This document shows, one piece after another, positions 55,088 to 64,000 of a stretch of 64,000 nucleotides of DNA. The notes below the pieces were generated by a model. It made no database searches. It had not been told where the DNA came from and worked only from the letters and a program-made list of their open reading frames with translations. Source of the DNA: Sinorhizobium sp. A49. Lineage in GTDB: Bacteria; Pseudomonadota; Alphaproteobacteria; Rhizobiales; Rhizobiaceae. The DNA is taken from positions 248,001-312,000 of the forward strand of contig NZ_MUNW01000055.1 of assembly GCF_002002725.1 (NCBI RefSeq). The letters run 5' to 3'. The position numbers and the translations under genes were made by a program. The first letter of the stretch is position 1. Every line of letters starts with the position of its first letter.

Positions 55088-56146
55088 TCAGGCGGCGAGC
55101 ACGAGAAGGTCGCGGTCCGAGATACTGACCTCGACAGGTGCGCCGATGTCCGGCGGCGGCCGGTCGGGCTGGTTGAACGTGTCGAGGGAAATGACCTGGC
55201 CGCCGATCGCCACGCGGATACGGATCACCGAACCGAGGAAATGCACCTCGGCGATGCGACCGGAGAACACGACGTCGTGTCCCTCTGTGCGCCCGAGCGC
55301 CACCGTTTCCGGCCGCAGCGCCAGGCTGATGCGCTCGCCGGCGCGGGCAGCCAAGGGGCGGTTCAGCGTGACGGGGACCTCGCCCACCCGCACCCTGCCA
55401 CTCACCGCCTCTACCACGTCGGCATCCACCAGATTGAGTGTGCCGACGAACTCCGCCACGAAACGCGTCGACGGGCGATTGTAGATTTCGAAGGGCGTGC
55501 CGACCTGGTCGGCAACGCCCTGGTGCATGACCACGATGCGATCCGATATCGAGAGCGCTTCTTCCTGGTCGTGCGTGACAAAAATAGTGGTGATGCCGAG
55601 CTCCTGTTGGATGCGGCGGATCTCCTCACGAAGGCTGACGCGGATCTTTGCATCGAGCGCCGAGAGGGGTTCGTCGAGCAGCAACACCTGCGGGCGCGGC
55701 GCGAGCGCCCGGGCGAGCGCCACGCGCTGCTGCTGGCCGCCGGAGAGCTGGAAGGGATAGCGGTTGCCGAGCTGCGGCAAACCGATCAGCTCCAGCATTT
55801 CCCCAACGCGCCGGCCGATCGCCGCCTTCCCCTCACCCGCCACCTTGAGGCCGAAGCCGATATTGTCCTCAACCGTCAGGTTGGGGAAAAGCGCATAGGC
55901 TTGGAACACCATGCCGATCTTGCGCCGGTTGGCCGGGAGGCTCGTCACATCCCGGCCGCCGATGCGGATCGCGCCCGATGTCGGCGTCTCGAAGCCGGCC
56001 ACCATGCGCAACACCGTCGTCTTGCCGCAGCCCGAGGGACCGAGGAACGAGACGAACTCGCCTTTTTCGATGCCGAGGGTGAAGTCTTTCACCACGTGTA
56101 GCGCGCCGAAGGATTTTTGCAGGTGGTGAATGTCGAGAAAGGCCAT
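55088..56146 (-). CDS. ABC transporter ATP-binding protein with TOBE domain (PotA/FbpC/AfuC type)
   Basis: 352 residues. Walker A is GPSGCGKTTVLRM, the signature LSGGQQQRVALARAL, Walker B VLLLDEPLSALDAKIRVSLR and the H-loop FVTHDQEEAL. The C-terminal TOBE-like segment continues to 352. It energises import with two permeases and the periplasmic protein of this operon. The substrate class ranges from polyamines to ferric iron to sugar phosphates. Confidence 0.93.
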   Translation of the reverse strand: MAFLDIHHLQKSFGALHVVKDFTLGIEKGEFVSFLGPSGCGKTTVLRMVAGFETPTSGAIRIGGRDVTSLPANRRKIGMVFQAYALFPNLTVEDNIGFGLKVAGEGKAAIGRRVGEMLELIGLPQLGNRYPFQLSGGQQQRVALARALAPRPQVLLLDEPLSALDAKIRVSLREEIRRIQQELGITTIFVTHDQEEALSISDRIVVMHQGVADQVGTPFEIYNRPSTRFVAEFVGTLNLVDADVVEAVSGRVRVGEVPVTLNRPLAARAGERISLALRPETVALGRTEGHDVVFSGRIAEVHFLGSVIRIRVAIGGQVISLDTFNQPDRPPPDIGAPVEVSISDRDLLVLAA

Positions 56147-56148
56147 GG

Positions 56149-56937
56149 TCAGCGTCTCACAGTTGAAAATCTGGAAAAGCGGGTGACGAGCTGGATCAGC
56201 CCCATGCAGGCCCAGGTGATGGCAAAGGCGACGACGGCGAGCGCCGAGGGCTCATAGGCCCGGTTGCCACCCATCCAGACCATGTAGGGCCCGAAGGAAT
56301 TGACATTCAGCAGGGCGGCGAAGACGTATTCGCCGATGACGATCGCAAACGTCAGGAAAGCGCCCGACAGTACCGAGACGAAGACATTCGGCAGGATGAC
56401 GACGGCAAGGATCCGGGCCCAGCCGGCCCCGAGCGACTGCGCCGCCTCGGTGAGGCTGGCGATGTCTATGGTGCGCAGGCCCGTATCCACCGAGCGGTAC
56501 ATGTAGGGCAGTGCCAGCGTCGCATAGCCGAAAAGCAAAAGCAGATTGGTGCCCAACCAGGTCCCCGTCAGCGGCAGGACCGACGAGGTGTTGTAGATGC
56601 GGATATAGCCGAAGACGATCACGATGGGCGGAATGACCAGCGGCAGGAGCGTGATGAACTCGATGATCGGACGCAGACCGGGAAGCTTGAGCCTTACGAA
56701 GTAGGCCGTCGGCACGACAAGGAGGATACCGAGCACAATGGTCAGCAAGGCCAGCATGACCGAATAGCCGAAGGTCTGCTGGAACTGTGGGTCGGCGAGC
56801 ACGATCCGGTACGCTTCGAAGCTGTATTGGCCCCGCTTCATGCGCATCGAGAAATCAACCATGCCGGCAAGCGGCAACAGGAAATAGAGACCGCCGAGGA
56901 CGACGGCGAGCCAGGGCCAGATGCGTTTTCCCGTCAT
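56149..56937 (-). CDS. ABC transporter permease, second of pair
   Basis: 262 residues from the ATG at 56937, which overlaps the previous permease stop (56934-56937). Membrane segments include WLAVVLGGLYFLLPLAGMVDFSM and the EAA-loop region SLTEAAQSLGAGWARILAVVILP. This is the BPD_transp_1 family typical of PotC/PotI, FbpB-like half. The apparent longer frame to 57255 is an out-of-frame shadow of the preceding gene. Confidence 0.93.
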   Translation of the reverse strand: MTGKRIWPWLAVVLGGLYFLLPLAGMVDFSMRMKRGQYSFEAYRIVLADPQFQQTFGYSVMLALLTIVLGILLVVPTAYFVRLKLPGLRPIIEFITLLPLVIPPIVIVFGYIRIYNTSSVLPLTGTWLGTNLLLLFGYATLALPYMYRSVDTGLRTIDIASLTEAAQSLGAGWARILAVVILPNVFVSVLSGAFLTFAIVIGEYVFAALLNVNSFGPYMVWMGGNRAYEPSALAVVAFAITWACMGLIQLVTRFSRFSTVRR

Positions 56938-57818
56938 TTGACCCACCGTTCGGCACGCATGCGCAAGAGGATGTAGATGCCATTGGCTATCGCGGTCAGA
57001 AGGATCATCCCGAAGGCGATGGCATAGCCGAGATGCGGATCGTTGAGCACGTCGCCACGGATCTGCGCGAAGAGCACGATCGGCGCGATGGAAAGCGAGG
57101 AGCCGGTGAGCGCGATGGCGGTTGCGACCGCTCCAAAGGCGTTTGCAAATAACAGGGCCAGCGTGCCGAGCAGCGAGGGCCACAACACCGGCAGCGCCAC
57201 CAGCTGCCAATATTGGGCGCCGGTGGCGCCGAGACTTTCGGCCGCCTCGCGCCATTCGCGGCGCAAGCCCTCCAGCGCAGGCGTGATGATCAGCACCATC
57301 AGCGGGATCTGGAAATAGAGATAGGTGAGTGCCAGCCCCAGAAAGGAGACGATGCTGAAGCCGGAGCCGTAGAGATTGATGCCGAACCAGTTGCGCAGCA
57401 GCATCGTCACGAAGCCGAGCCGGCCAAGCGTGGCGATGAAAGCGAAGGCGAGTGGCACGCCGGCGAAATTCGATGCGACACCCGAGAAGGTGAGGATGCC
57501 GTTGCGAAGCCAGCGCGGCAGGTCGCCGAGCGTGATCGCGGCAGCGATGAGGAAGCCGAAAAGACAGCCGAGCGCCGCTGTCAGCAGGCTGAGTTCGAAA
57601 GAGATCCAGAAGGCAGATCGGATGGAAGGTGACAGGAGCTTGCCAAGGTTGTCCAGCGTTACCTGTCCTTGCGGATTGCGGAAGGCGCCGATGACGATAT
57701 TGAGTGTCGGCAAGATCAGGAACAGCGTGGCGAACAGGAAGAACGGAGCGACTCCGAGCCAGCTGAGGTGGTGTCGCGGCCGCAAGGCCGCCGGCAGGAT
57801 AGCGGCGCTTGTCGTCAT
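56934..57818 (-). CDS. ABC transporter permease, first of pair
   Basis: 294 residues with six or more helices (LSWLGVAPFFLFATLFLILPTLNIV and following) and the EAA-loop block LEGLRREWREAAESLGATGAQYWQLVALPVLWPSL. It is a PotB/PhnU-type inner membrane subunit that pairs with the next gene. A 69-bp gap separates it from the binding protein gene. Confidence 0.93.
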   Translation of the reverse strand: MTTSAAILPAALRPRHHLSWLGVAPFFLFATLFLILPTLNIVIGAFRNPQGQVTLDNLGKLLSPSIRSAFWISFELSLLTAALGCLFGFLIAAAITLGDLPRWLRNGILTFSGVASNFAGVPLAFAFIATLGRLGFVTMLLRNWFGINLYGSGFSIVSFLGLALTYLYFQIPLMVLIITPALEGLRREWREAAESLGATGAQYWQLVALPVLWPSLLGTLALLFANAFGAVATAIALTGSSLSIAPIVLFAQIRGDVLNDPHLGYAIAFGMILLTAIANGIYILLRMRAERWVK

Positions 57819-57887
57819 CGGATTGTTTCCCGGGTGTGTTGTGTCCGAAGGCCCCGTGAGGGCGCGAAGCCTCCGGACGGATGCGGC

Positions 57888-59006
57888 TTACTTCACGTTG
57901 GCGCCGACCACCTTGTCCCAGCCTTCGACAATGGCGCCCTTGTTGGAATCAAGCGCCTCGACACTCGGGAAGATCGCCTTTTCATAGGCTTCAGCCGGCG
58001 GCAGCTTGTCGAGCAGGTCCTGCGGGAATTTTCCTGCTTTAAGCATGGCGTTGAAGCGCGCGGGGTGGCAATAGCCCTTCAGCCAGCCGGTCTGGCCTTC
58101 ATCGGAATAGAGGTATTCCATCCAGAGCTTGGCGGCGTTCGGGTGTGGCGCATAGGCCGAGATCGCTTGTACATAAACGCCGGCGACGACGCCTGTCATT
58201 GGCACGATGACATCCATCGGCGGATTGCCGTTGAGCGCATCACGCCAGGCGAGCAGGTTGTAATCCCACGCCGCGATGATCGGAGTCTGGCCCTGCGCGA
58301 TGGTGCCGGCCTTGCCGAGCACAGGTACGAAGTTGCCGGCCTTGTTCAGTTCCGCGAAGAGTTCCAGGCCCTTGGCACCGGATTCGGCGCCCGGCTCTGC
58401 GCCGCGCGAAATGCCCGCCGACATCAGCGCCAGGATCGCCTGCGCCGATGAGCGCGGATCGCCCGTGAGTGCGACGGAGCCGGAATATTCCGCTTTGGTG
58501 AGATCGGACCAGTCGGCCGGCGGAGTCTGGATCAGGTCCTTGTTGATGCCGAAGGCCATGACGCCATAGTAGTCGCCATACCAATAACCGTCCGCATCCT
58601 TGATATTGTCCGGGATCTCGTCCCATGTCGCCACCTTGTAGGGCTGCAGCAGGCCTTCCTTCTTGGCGGCGGGCGCAAAGGCAAGGCCGAGATCGACGAC
58701 GTCAGGCGCCTGCGAACCCGTATTGCCCTTGTTAGAGCGGATGGCCTCCAGTTCGTCGGCCGTACCGGCATCCGGGTTGAGCTCGTTGACGGTGATGCCG
58801 GGATACTTCGCCTTGAAGCTTTCGATGACCTCGCCGTAATTGCACCAGTCATGCGGCAGGGCGATGACGGTGAGCATGCCTTCCTTCGTGGCGGCATCGA
58901 CGAGGGCCTGCGGCGCTTCCGCGCGCGCAAGGCCGGGCAGCGCGGCGGCGATGGCAAGCGTGGAAACGAATGCCGAGCGGGCGGCGTGTGTTAGGCGCGT
59001 CTTCAT
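57888..59006 (-). CDS. Periplasmic binding protein (extracellular solute-binding family 1/6, AfuA/FbpA-like)
   Basis: 372 residues. Signal peptide (FVSTLAIAAALPGLARAEA), then the iron/polyamine/sugar-phosphate binding fold: MLTVIALPHDWCNYGEVIESF, DVVDLGLAFAPAAKKEG, DGYWYGDYYGVMAFGINKDL and AWDYNLLAW. AfuA-type proteins bind hexose phosphates, others Fe3+, thiamine or phosphonates; I cannot choose. It is the first gene of the minus-strand operon and is divergent from the MocR-type regulator. Confidence 0.87.
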   Translation of the reverse strand: MKTRLTHAARSAFVSTLAIAAALPGLARAEAPQALVDAATKEGMLTVIALPHDWCNYGEVIESFKAKYPGITVNELNPDAGTADELEAIRSNKGNTGSQAPDVVDLGLAFAPAAKKEGLLQPYKVATWDEIPDNIKDADGYWYGDYYGVMAFGINKDLIQTPPADWSDLTKAEYSGSVALTGDPRSSAQAILALMSAGISRGAEPGAESGAKGLELFAELNKAGNFVPVLGKAGTIAQGQTPIIAAWDYNLLAWRDALNGNPPMDVIVPMTGVVAGVYVQAISAYAPHPNAAKLWMEYLYSDEGQTGWLKGYCHPARFNAMLKAGKFPQDLLDKLPPAEAYEKAIFPSVEALDSNKGAIVEGWDKVVGANVK

Positions 59007-59230
59007 GAATTCCTCCTGTTCGCCGTCCGTGACGGCTGGTGAGCGTTGGCTTGCAGTCGATGTCCGCAGTCGGCCGCGACTGGGGTCGCTGCACTCCGGT
59101 TCCCCCGCACTCTGTCTGCGTCCTCAGGGGCTGCATCGGTGCGTTTCGTGTAGGCGGAGCATGTAACAATTGGACAACAATAAAACGTCCATTATTGTGC
59201 ATTCGACTGTACCAATTTTGGAGGCAAGCC

Positions 59231-60700
59231 TTGGCCAAACAGCTCGAGGGCCCGATCCTGCCCTTCCTTCGCCTGGATCCCGGCATCGCCTTGCCGAAAT
59301 TCCGACAGGTGCAGGACCAACTGCGCATGGCGATCCTGCAGGGGCACTTGCGTGCCGGCATGCGCTTGCCGGCAAGCCGAATCCTTGCCGAAGAGCTGGG
59401 CCTGTCGCGCCAGACCCTCGTGCGGGTGCTGGAGAACCTGAAAGCGGAGGGATATTTGGAGGCGCGGCAGGGAGCCGGCACCTTCGTTTCCGCCGCCCTG
59501 CCGCGTCGGCCGGCACGGGCGCGTTTCGCACAGGCAGATGGCGGTGCGCCGCCGAGGCTGTCGCGGATCGGCGCCTTGTCGCGCGGGGTTTCGGCGGAAA
59601 TCGGACGCGTGGAACCAAAACCCTTCCTGCCCAACCAGCCGGCGCTCGACCAGTTTCCTTTCGCCATCTGGCGCAAATGCTGGAACGCGGCGGCCCGCGG
59701 CGGCAGGGTGGGCATGGGCTACGGTGATGTCGCGGGTGAGCTGGTTCTGCGTCAGCGGATCGCAGAATACCTCGCCTTGCATCGGCGCGATCCTTGCGAT
59801 CCCGAACAGATCGTCATTACACCAGGCGGACATGCCGCCTTCACGCTCGCGGCACTGGCGCTGGCCGATCCGGGTGACGGTGTCTGGTTCGAGGACCCCG
59901 GCCCCGTCACCACCTCCCACCTGTTCCGCACACTGGGCCTCAATCTCTGCCTTGCCGACGTCGATGCCGACGGCATGGACGTCGCGGGCGCCATGGCGCG
60001 TCATCCGGATGCGCGGCTCGCCTTCGTCATGCCTTCGCGTCATCATCCCCTCGGCGTGACGCTCTCCCTGCCGCGTCGACTTGCCCTTCTCGAATGGGCG
60101 CGGGCGAACGACAGCTGGATCATCGAGGACGACTATGACAGCGAGTTTCGCTACGACGGGGCGCCCCTCCCCTCAATACGCTCCATCGACAGTCATGGAA
60201 GGGTGATCTATGCGGGCAGCTTCAGCAAGGCGCTCTATCCCGGCATCCGCATTGGCTATCTCGTGCTGCCGCTGCCACTCGTCGGCACCTTCCGCAATCT
60301 TTCGGGCCTGATCCATCGCAGCGTGCCGGTTGAAGCGCAGCTCGCGCTTGCTGAATTTATCGGCGGTGGGCATTTCGCCAGCCACCTGCGGCGCATGCGC
60401 GGCCTTTATGGCGAGCGCCGCGGTGCCTTTATCGAGGCGGGGCGAACCGCTCTTACGGGGCTCGCCCAAATCGACTGTTCCGAAAGCGGTCTCAACGCGC
60501 TGGTGTGGCTCACGAACGGGCGCGAAGACCGGGCCGCCCAGCGCGATGTGCTGGAGGCCGGCCTGCAATGCTACCCGCTCTCCGACTATATCGTCGCAAC
60601 CCGAAGGCCAAGCGCACTCATTCTCGGCTATGCCGGCGTGCCCGCGGAGCGCATGCGGTCCTATCTCGGCCGCTTCGCCGAGGCGCTGTCCCGTCCTTGA
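59231..60700 (+). CDS. MocR/PdxR-type regulator (GntR HTH fused to aminotransferase domain)
   Basis: 489 residues from the TTG at 59231, chosen for the GGAGG upstream and because the in-frame sequence before it is non-conserved. The GntR winged helix is at about residues 15-85 (QVQDQLRMAILQGHLRAGMRLPASRILAEELGLSRQTLVRVLENL). The fold-type I aminotransferase domain has the PLP-Lys motif VIYAGSFSKALYPG and EDDYDSEFRYDG. It binds PLP and regulates a neighbouring operon. It is divergent from the importer operon, its likely target. Confidence 0.92.
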   Translation: MAKQLEGPILPFLRLDPGIALPKFRQVQDQLRMAILQGHLRAGMRLPASRILAEELGLSRQTLVRVLENLKAEGYLEARQGAGTFVSAALPRRPARARFAQADGGAPPRLSRIGALSRGVSAEIGRVEPKPFLPNQPALDQFPFAIWRKCWNAAARGGRVGMGYGDVAGELVLRQRIAEYLALHRRDPCDPEQIVITPGGHAAFTLAALALADPGDGVWFEDPGPVTTSHLFRTLGLNLCLADVDADGMDVAGAMARHPDARLAFVMPSRHHPLGVTLSLPRRLALLEWARANDSWIIEDDYDSEFRYDGAPLPSIRSIDSHGRVIYAGSFSKALYPGIRIGYLVLPLPLVGTFRNLSGLIHRSVPVEAQLALAEFIGGGHFASHLRRMRGLYGERRGAFIEAGRTALTGLAQIDCSESGLNALVWLTNGREDRAAQRDVLEAGLQCYPLSDYIVATRRPSALILGYAGVPAERMRSYLGRFAEALSRP

Positions 60701-60861
60701 CGCTGCGGCCGCCGCGTGCCGAAGGACACCAGCCGGCAAAGCGGACCAGGAGGCGGCGAACAAGCGCCTCTATGACAAGCGCCCAATTGCGCGGCTCCTC
60801 GGGATCATCAGGATCCCGGCGGGCAATGACATAGCCGATCCCTCGCAACATCGCGGTCGTC

Positions 60862-62547
60862 TCAGTGCCGGAAGGCACGCAGCGGCTTGCCGCTGCGTTG
60901 GGTAACGCCGGCACCGGGCGCCATGCCGACCTGCGCATTGGAGGCAGCAAGCAGCGGCTTGCCGCGCACCATGTCTGAGCCACGCTCGGCGAGCATGATC
61001 GTCGGCGCATTGAGGTTGGCGTTCGGTTCCGCCGGGAAGACGGAGCTATCAATAACCCGGAGACCGCCGATGCCGCGAACCCGCAGTTCGCTGTCAACCA
61101 CCGCCATCGCATCCTCGCCCATGCGACAGGAGCCGCAGGGATGGTAGGTGCTTTCCATGGTCACGCGCACCCAGGCGTCGATCTCGTCATTCGTGCGCAC
61201 ATTCGTGCCCGGCGCGATCTCTTCGCCGCGGAACCGGTCGAAGGCCGGCTGGGCGATGATCTCGCGGGTCAGCCGCAGGCATCGGCGGAACCCTTCGCGG
61301 TCCTCCTCCCGGTCGAGATAGTTGAAGAGGATATCCGGTTGTTCGTGCGCCTCCGGCGAGCGCAGCCGCACATAACCGCGGCTCTTCGGCTTGTTCGGTC
61401 CGGTCAGCACCATGAACCCGTGACCGTCGAGCGGCTTCTTGCCGTCGTAGCGCATCGCTGCTGGCAGGAAGTGGAACTGGATGTCCGGCCACTGGAAAGA
61501 GGCGTCGGAACGAATGAAGCCGCCGCTCTCAAAATGGTTGGAGACCGAAAGGCCTTTCTTGAAGAGCAGCCATTCCGCACCGATCAGGGCTTTGCTCAGA
61601 AGGCCCATCTTGCCATTGAGGGTGATCGGCTCCTTGCAGGCGTACTGGATATAGACCTCGGAGTGGTCCTGCAGGTTCTCGCCGACGCCCGGCAGGTCGT
61701 GCAGCACCTCGACGCCCGCCTTTTGCAGCACCGCAGCCGGCCCGATGCCGGAGCGTTGCAGTAGGTGCGGCGACCCGATTGGGCCGGAGGCAATCAGCAC
61801 CTCCCGGTTCGCCTTCGCCACGACGCGCTGCCCGCCGAGCTCGTACTCGACGCCGACGGCGCGTTTGCCTTCCAGGAGCACGCGCCGCGTCATGGCATGG
61901 GTGACGACGGTGAGGTTCGGCCGGCTCATCGCCGGTTTCAGATAGGCATTGGCCGTCGACCAGCGTACGCCGTCCTTCACCGTCATGTGCATGGGACCGA
62001 AGCCTTCCTGCATATGGCCGTTCGGATCCTGCGTCGTGATGTAGCCCGCTTCGTGGCCGGCATCGACGAAGGCTTTGTAAAGCGGGTTTTGCATCCTGTT
62101 GCCGGCATTGGTCGCAAGCGGGCCGGAAGCGCCGCGATAAGCGTCGCCCCCGTCCTGCCAGCTTTCGGCGCGCTGGAAATAGGGCAGGCAATTGGCATAG
62201 CGCCAGCCGCGTGCGCCCAACTCCTCCCACTCGTCGAAATCGCGGGCATGGCCGCGCATGTAGACGAGCCCGTTGATCGAGGAGGAACCGCCGATGACCT
62301 TTCCGCGCGGGCAATGGACCCGGCGACCGTCGAGACCGGGCTCCGGTAGCGTCATGTATTTCCAGTTGTACTTGGTGCCGTTCATCGGAATGGACAGCGC
62401 CGTTGGCATCTGGATGAAGATCGACTTGTCGCTGCCGCCATATTCGAGAACCAGAACCTTCGTGGCCGGATCTTCCGAAAGACGATTGGCGAGCACGCAG
62501 CCGGCCGATCCGGCGCCGATGATGATGAAGTCGTAGGTCTCGTTCAT
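60862..62547 (-). CDS. GMC oxidoreductase, choline-dehydrogenase-like
   Basis: 561 residues from the ATG at 62547. The FAD-binding motif is [21 protein letters not shown], the GMC signature [25 protein letters not shown] follows, and the C-terminal active-site His is in [15 protein letters not shown]. This matches BetA in length and motifs, but the betaine genes betB and betI are absent, so it may oxidise another alcohol. It is 16 bp downstream of the NCS1 permease and may act on its substrate. Confidence 0.88.
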   Translation of the reverse strand: MNETYDFIIIGAGSAGCVLANRLSEDPATKVLVLEYGGSDKSIFIQMPTALSIPMNGTKYNWKYMTLPEPGLDGRRVHCPRGKVIGGSSSINGLVYMRGHARDFDEWEELGARGWRYANCLPYFQRAESWQDGGDAYRGASGPLATNAGNRMQNPLYKAFVDAGHEAGYITTQDPNGHMQEGFGPMHMTVKDGVRWSTANAYLKPAMSRPNLTVVTHAMTRRVLLEGKRAVGVEYELGGQRVVAKANREVLIASGPIGSPHLLQRSGIGPAAVLQKAGVEVLHDLPGVGENLQDHSEVYIQYACKEPITLNGKMGLLSKALIGAEWLLFKKGLSVSNHFESGGFIRSDASFQWPDIQFHFLPAAMRYDGKKPLDGHGFMVLTGPNKPKSRGYVRLRSPEAHEQPDILFNYLDREEDREGFRRCLRLTREIIAQPAFDRFRGEEIAPGTNVRTNDEIDAWVRVTMESTYHPCGSCRMGEDAMAVVDSELRVRGIGGLRVIDSSVFPAEPNANLNAPTIMLAERGSDMVRGKPLLAASNAQVGMAPGAGVTQRSGKPLRAFRH

Positions 62548-62563
62548 AGCTGATATCCCGATG

Positions 62564-64000
62564 TTACGGATAGAAGCCCCAGCCGCGCCCACGGGCGAAA
62601 AGCCGGGTCAGGACATAGTGCACTGCGCCGGCGGCAAGGCAGGACGGCACGGAGGCGGTGAGGTACTTGAAGGCTGGCAGGCTTTCGAGCGTCTGTGGAT
62701 TGAACACGAGCACGTAGACGCCGAAACCGACGGCAAGTGCGAAGAGCCCGATCGGGTTGAAGCCGCCCCAGAAGCGGTAGGGGCCATTTTCCTGCGGGCC
62801 GTGCAGACTGCGCATGTCGAGCTTCTGCCCGCGCAGGAAGAAGTAGTCGGCAATGCCAATACCGGCGAGTGCGGAATTGAGCGCTGAGGTCCAGACGAGG
62901 AAGATGAAGAAGCCGTCATACATCTGCGGATAGAAGACCACCAGGCCGAGCGGGATGACGCAGAAGAGAAAGAGGATCGCGCCCCAGGATATGGCGCGCA
63001 CCGATGCGGTTCCAACCTGCCGGAGGCCGACGATGGATGTGTAGAGAATGTTCGCCATCGAAGTCATGTTGGCGAAGGCGACGAAGAGCAGAGCGACGAT
63101 GCCGATGACCGGGCCGGCGATCTTGGTCATCCAGATGGTCGGGTCGCTGTCGCCGAGCGCAACGGCGGCGAGCAGGCCGACGATTTCGCCGAGGGCAGCC
63201 GCGCCGAAAATGCCGAGAATGTTTGGCCAGAAGGCGGTGCGCTCATTCTTGGTGAGGCGGGCGAGGTTGCCGATATAGGGCCACCAGGAGAAGCCCGCGG
63301 CGAGGTTCACCTCGACGGCGATGATGAAATTGAGCGTGTTGTCCTCAAAGGGCGGCGCCAGCGCCGGCATCGCCAGGAGTTCGGCGAAGGAGCGATGCTG
63401 AAGGATGAGGTAGAGCATCACGATCATCAGGATCACAAGCGCGGGCGACACGACCATGTTGAAGAACTTGATCGAGGTCGGCCCCTTGGCAACGATGAAC
63501 CAGGTGACGAGGATGGCACCGATGGCGGCAACAATCATCTTGATGCCGGTGGGGTTGGCCGCTTCCCCGGCACTGAGTGCCGCCAGCCCGTCGATCGAGC
63601 GGCCGAACATCATGGCCAGCACCGCAAGCCAGCCCATGGTCAGCACCACGACGGCCAGCACATAGACGACGCGGCTGCCGTTGTAACCGAACTGGCTGCG
63701 CAGCGCGACGAACTGCTCGATGCCGTAGCGGCCGGAGAGTGGCGTGGTGGCGAGTGCGGTCAGCATGACACCGACGATGTTGCCGATGATGATGGCGGCG
63801 ATGCCCTCCTTCGGTCCGACGAAAAGACCGACGGATCCGCCGATCAGGAAAGCCCAGGTGGCGATGGCGAGTGCTGAATTGGCGTAGGTGAACTCCCAGA
63901 AGCCCCAGAGCCGTTCCGACGGCAGAAGCGGTGCATCGCCGCGTTCGGCGGCGGCACGGTTGACGGAAGCTTCCTCCCGTTGGCTTTCTGCGGCGGCAAG
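62564..64000 (-). CDS. NCS1 family nucleobase/allantoin-type permease, 5' end cut by window
   Basis: The minus-strand frame runs to the last base of the window ([20 protein letters not shown] and so on), so the start is outside. The visible part has [24 protein letters not shown] and about eleven hydrophobic segments. The pattern fits purine, cytosine, allantoin and hydantoin transporters of the NCS1 family. It is upstream of the GMC dehydrogenase by 16 bp. The substrate is not determinable. Confidence 0.85.
   Translation of the reverse strand, partial: LAAAESQREEASVNRAAAERGDAPLLPSERLWGFWEFTYANSALAIATWAFLIGGSVGLFVGPKEGIAAIIIGNIVGVMLTALATTPLSGRYGIEQFVALRSQFGYNGSRVVYVLAVVVLTMGWLAVLAMMFGRSIDGLAALSAGEAANPTGIKMIVAAIGAILVTWFIVAKGPTSIKFFNMVVSPALVILMIVMLYLILQHRSFAELLAMPALAPPFEDNTLNFIIAVEVNLAAGFSWWPYIGNLARLTKNERTAFWPNILGIFGAAALGEIVGLLAAVALGDSDPTIWMTKIAGPVIGIVALLFVAFANMTSMANILYTSIVGLRQVGTASVRAISWGAILFLFCVIPLGLVVFYPQMYDGFFIFLVWTSALNSALAGIGIADYFFLRGQKLDMRSLHGPQENGPYRFWGGFNPIGLFALAVGFGVYVLVFNPQTLESLPAFKYLTASVPSCLAAGAVHYVLTRLFARGRGWGFYP

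Noticed and set aside
56937-57255. In-frame upstream extension of the second permease
   Set aside because: The extended N terminus is Arg/Ala-rich and overlaps the first permease in another frame; the ATGA overlap at 56934-56937 fits translational coupling.
1-64000. CRISPR array, prophage or rRNA operon
   Set aside because: No regularly spaced direct repeats, no integrase/terminase/capsid genes, and no rRNA sequence were seen.

Overview
The window is high-GC, gene-dense alphaproteobacterial DNA, most likely from a Rhizobiaceae genome (Sinorhizobium/Ensifer, Rhizobium or Agrobacterium type). Supporting signs are a RIME1-like double-palindrome repeat (19888-19992), an anti-Shine-Dalgarno small RNA of the alpha-r14 type (15421-15600), a GTTC-N7-GTTC LexA box (18865-18879), a DUF1127 micro-protein, and many small catabolic operons each paired with its own ABC importer and regulator. 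That catabolic, transporter-rich content suits a megaplasmid or chromid, but the replicon cannot be proven from the sequence.

Layout. 0-3 kb: two alpha/beta hydrolases, a DJ-1/PfpI protein and a small membrane-anchored protein. 3.4-9 kb: a decaying homoprotocatechuate (hpa) meta-cleavage operon. An SDR gene, hpaE and hpaD are reduced to fused fragments, hpaG has a deletion of about 19 bp and hpaH a 2-nt slip, while an aromatic amino acid decarboxylase and hpaI remain intact. 9-12 kb: a glycosyltransferase/epimerase pair and a DedA-like membrane protein. 12.4-14 kb: a thioredoxin-reductase-like flavoprotein followed by an Rrf2 regulator. 14-16 kb: a GH25 lipoprotein and the four-hairpin small RNA. 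16-18.3 kb: divergent Lrp regulator and dadA. 18.3-23 kb: small genes, an SOS-box ORF, the RIME repeat and a two-gene YdcZ-type transporter.

23-26.6 kb: an aldehyde dehydrogenase overlapping a lysoplasmalogenase-like YhhN gene, with a divergent TetR regulator and RidA. 26.6-28.6 kb: a methylenetetrahydrofolate reductase family protein, a DUF3617 protein and the DUF1127 protein. 28.9-38.4 kb: a sugar-type regulon with a bifunctional aldolase/SDR, a SorC regulator, a PfkB kinase and an Rbs/Lsr-type ABC importer with two permeases. 38.9-41.5 kb: an 853-aa FAD/GcvT two-domain enzyme.

41.5-45.5 kb is a scarred segment holding tandem hairpins, a 13-bp initiator-tRNA 3'-end look-alike, an IS5/IS427-type element with a -1 frameshift signal, an outer-membrane protein and a broken DUF1254/DUF1214 gene. 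45.5-53 kb: a compact catabolic cluster (4-OT tautomerase, pyrroline-5-carboxylate reductase, amino acid permease, HyuB/HyuA, a small ABM-like protein and an XRE-cupin regulator). 53.2-60.7 kb: an inositol-monophosphatase-like enzyme, a TIM-barrel protein, an AfuABC/Fbp-type ABC importer and a divergent MocR-type regulator. 60.8-64 kb: a GMC (BetA-like) dehydrogenase and an NCS1 permease cut by the window end.

The most notable observations are the stepwise-decayed hpa operon, the four-loop anti-SD RNA, the lysoplasmalogenase/aldehyde dehydrogenase pair, the Hyu/ProC/tautomerase cluster, the importer-plus-phosphatase cluster, and the SOS-box mini-gene. No CRISPR array, prophage or rRNA gene was seen.
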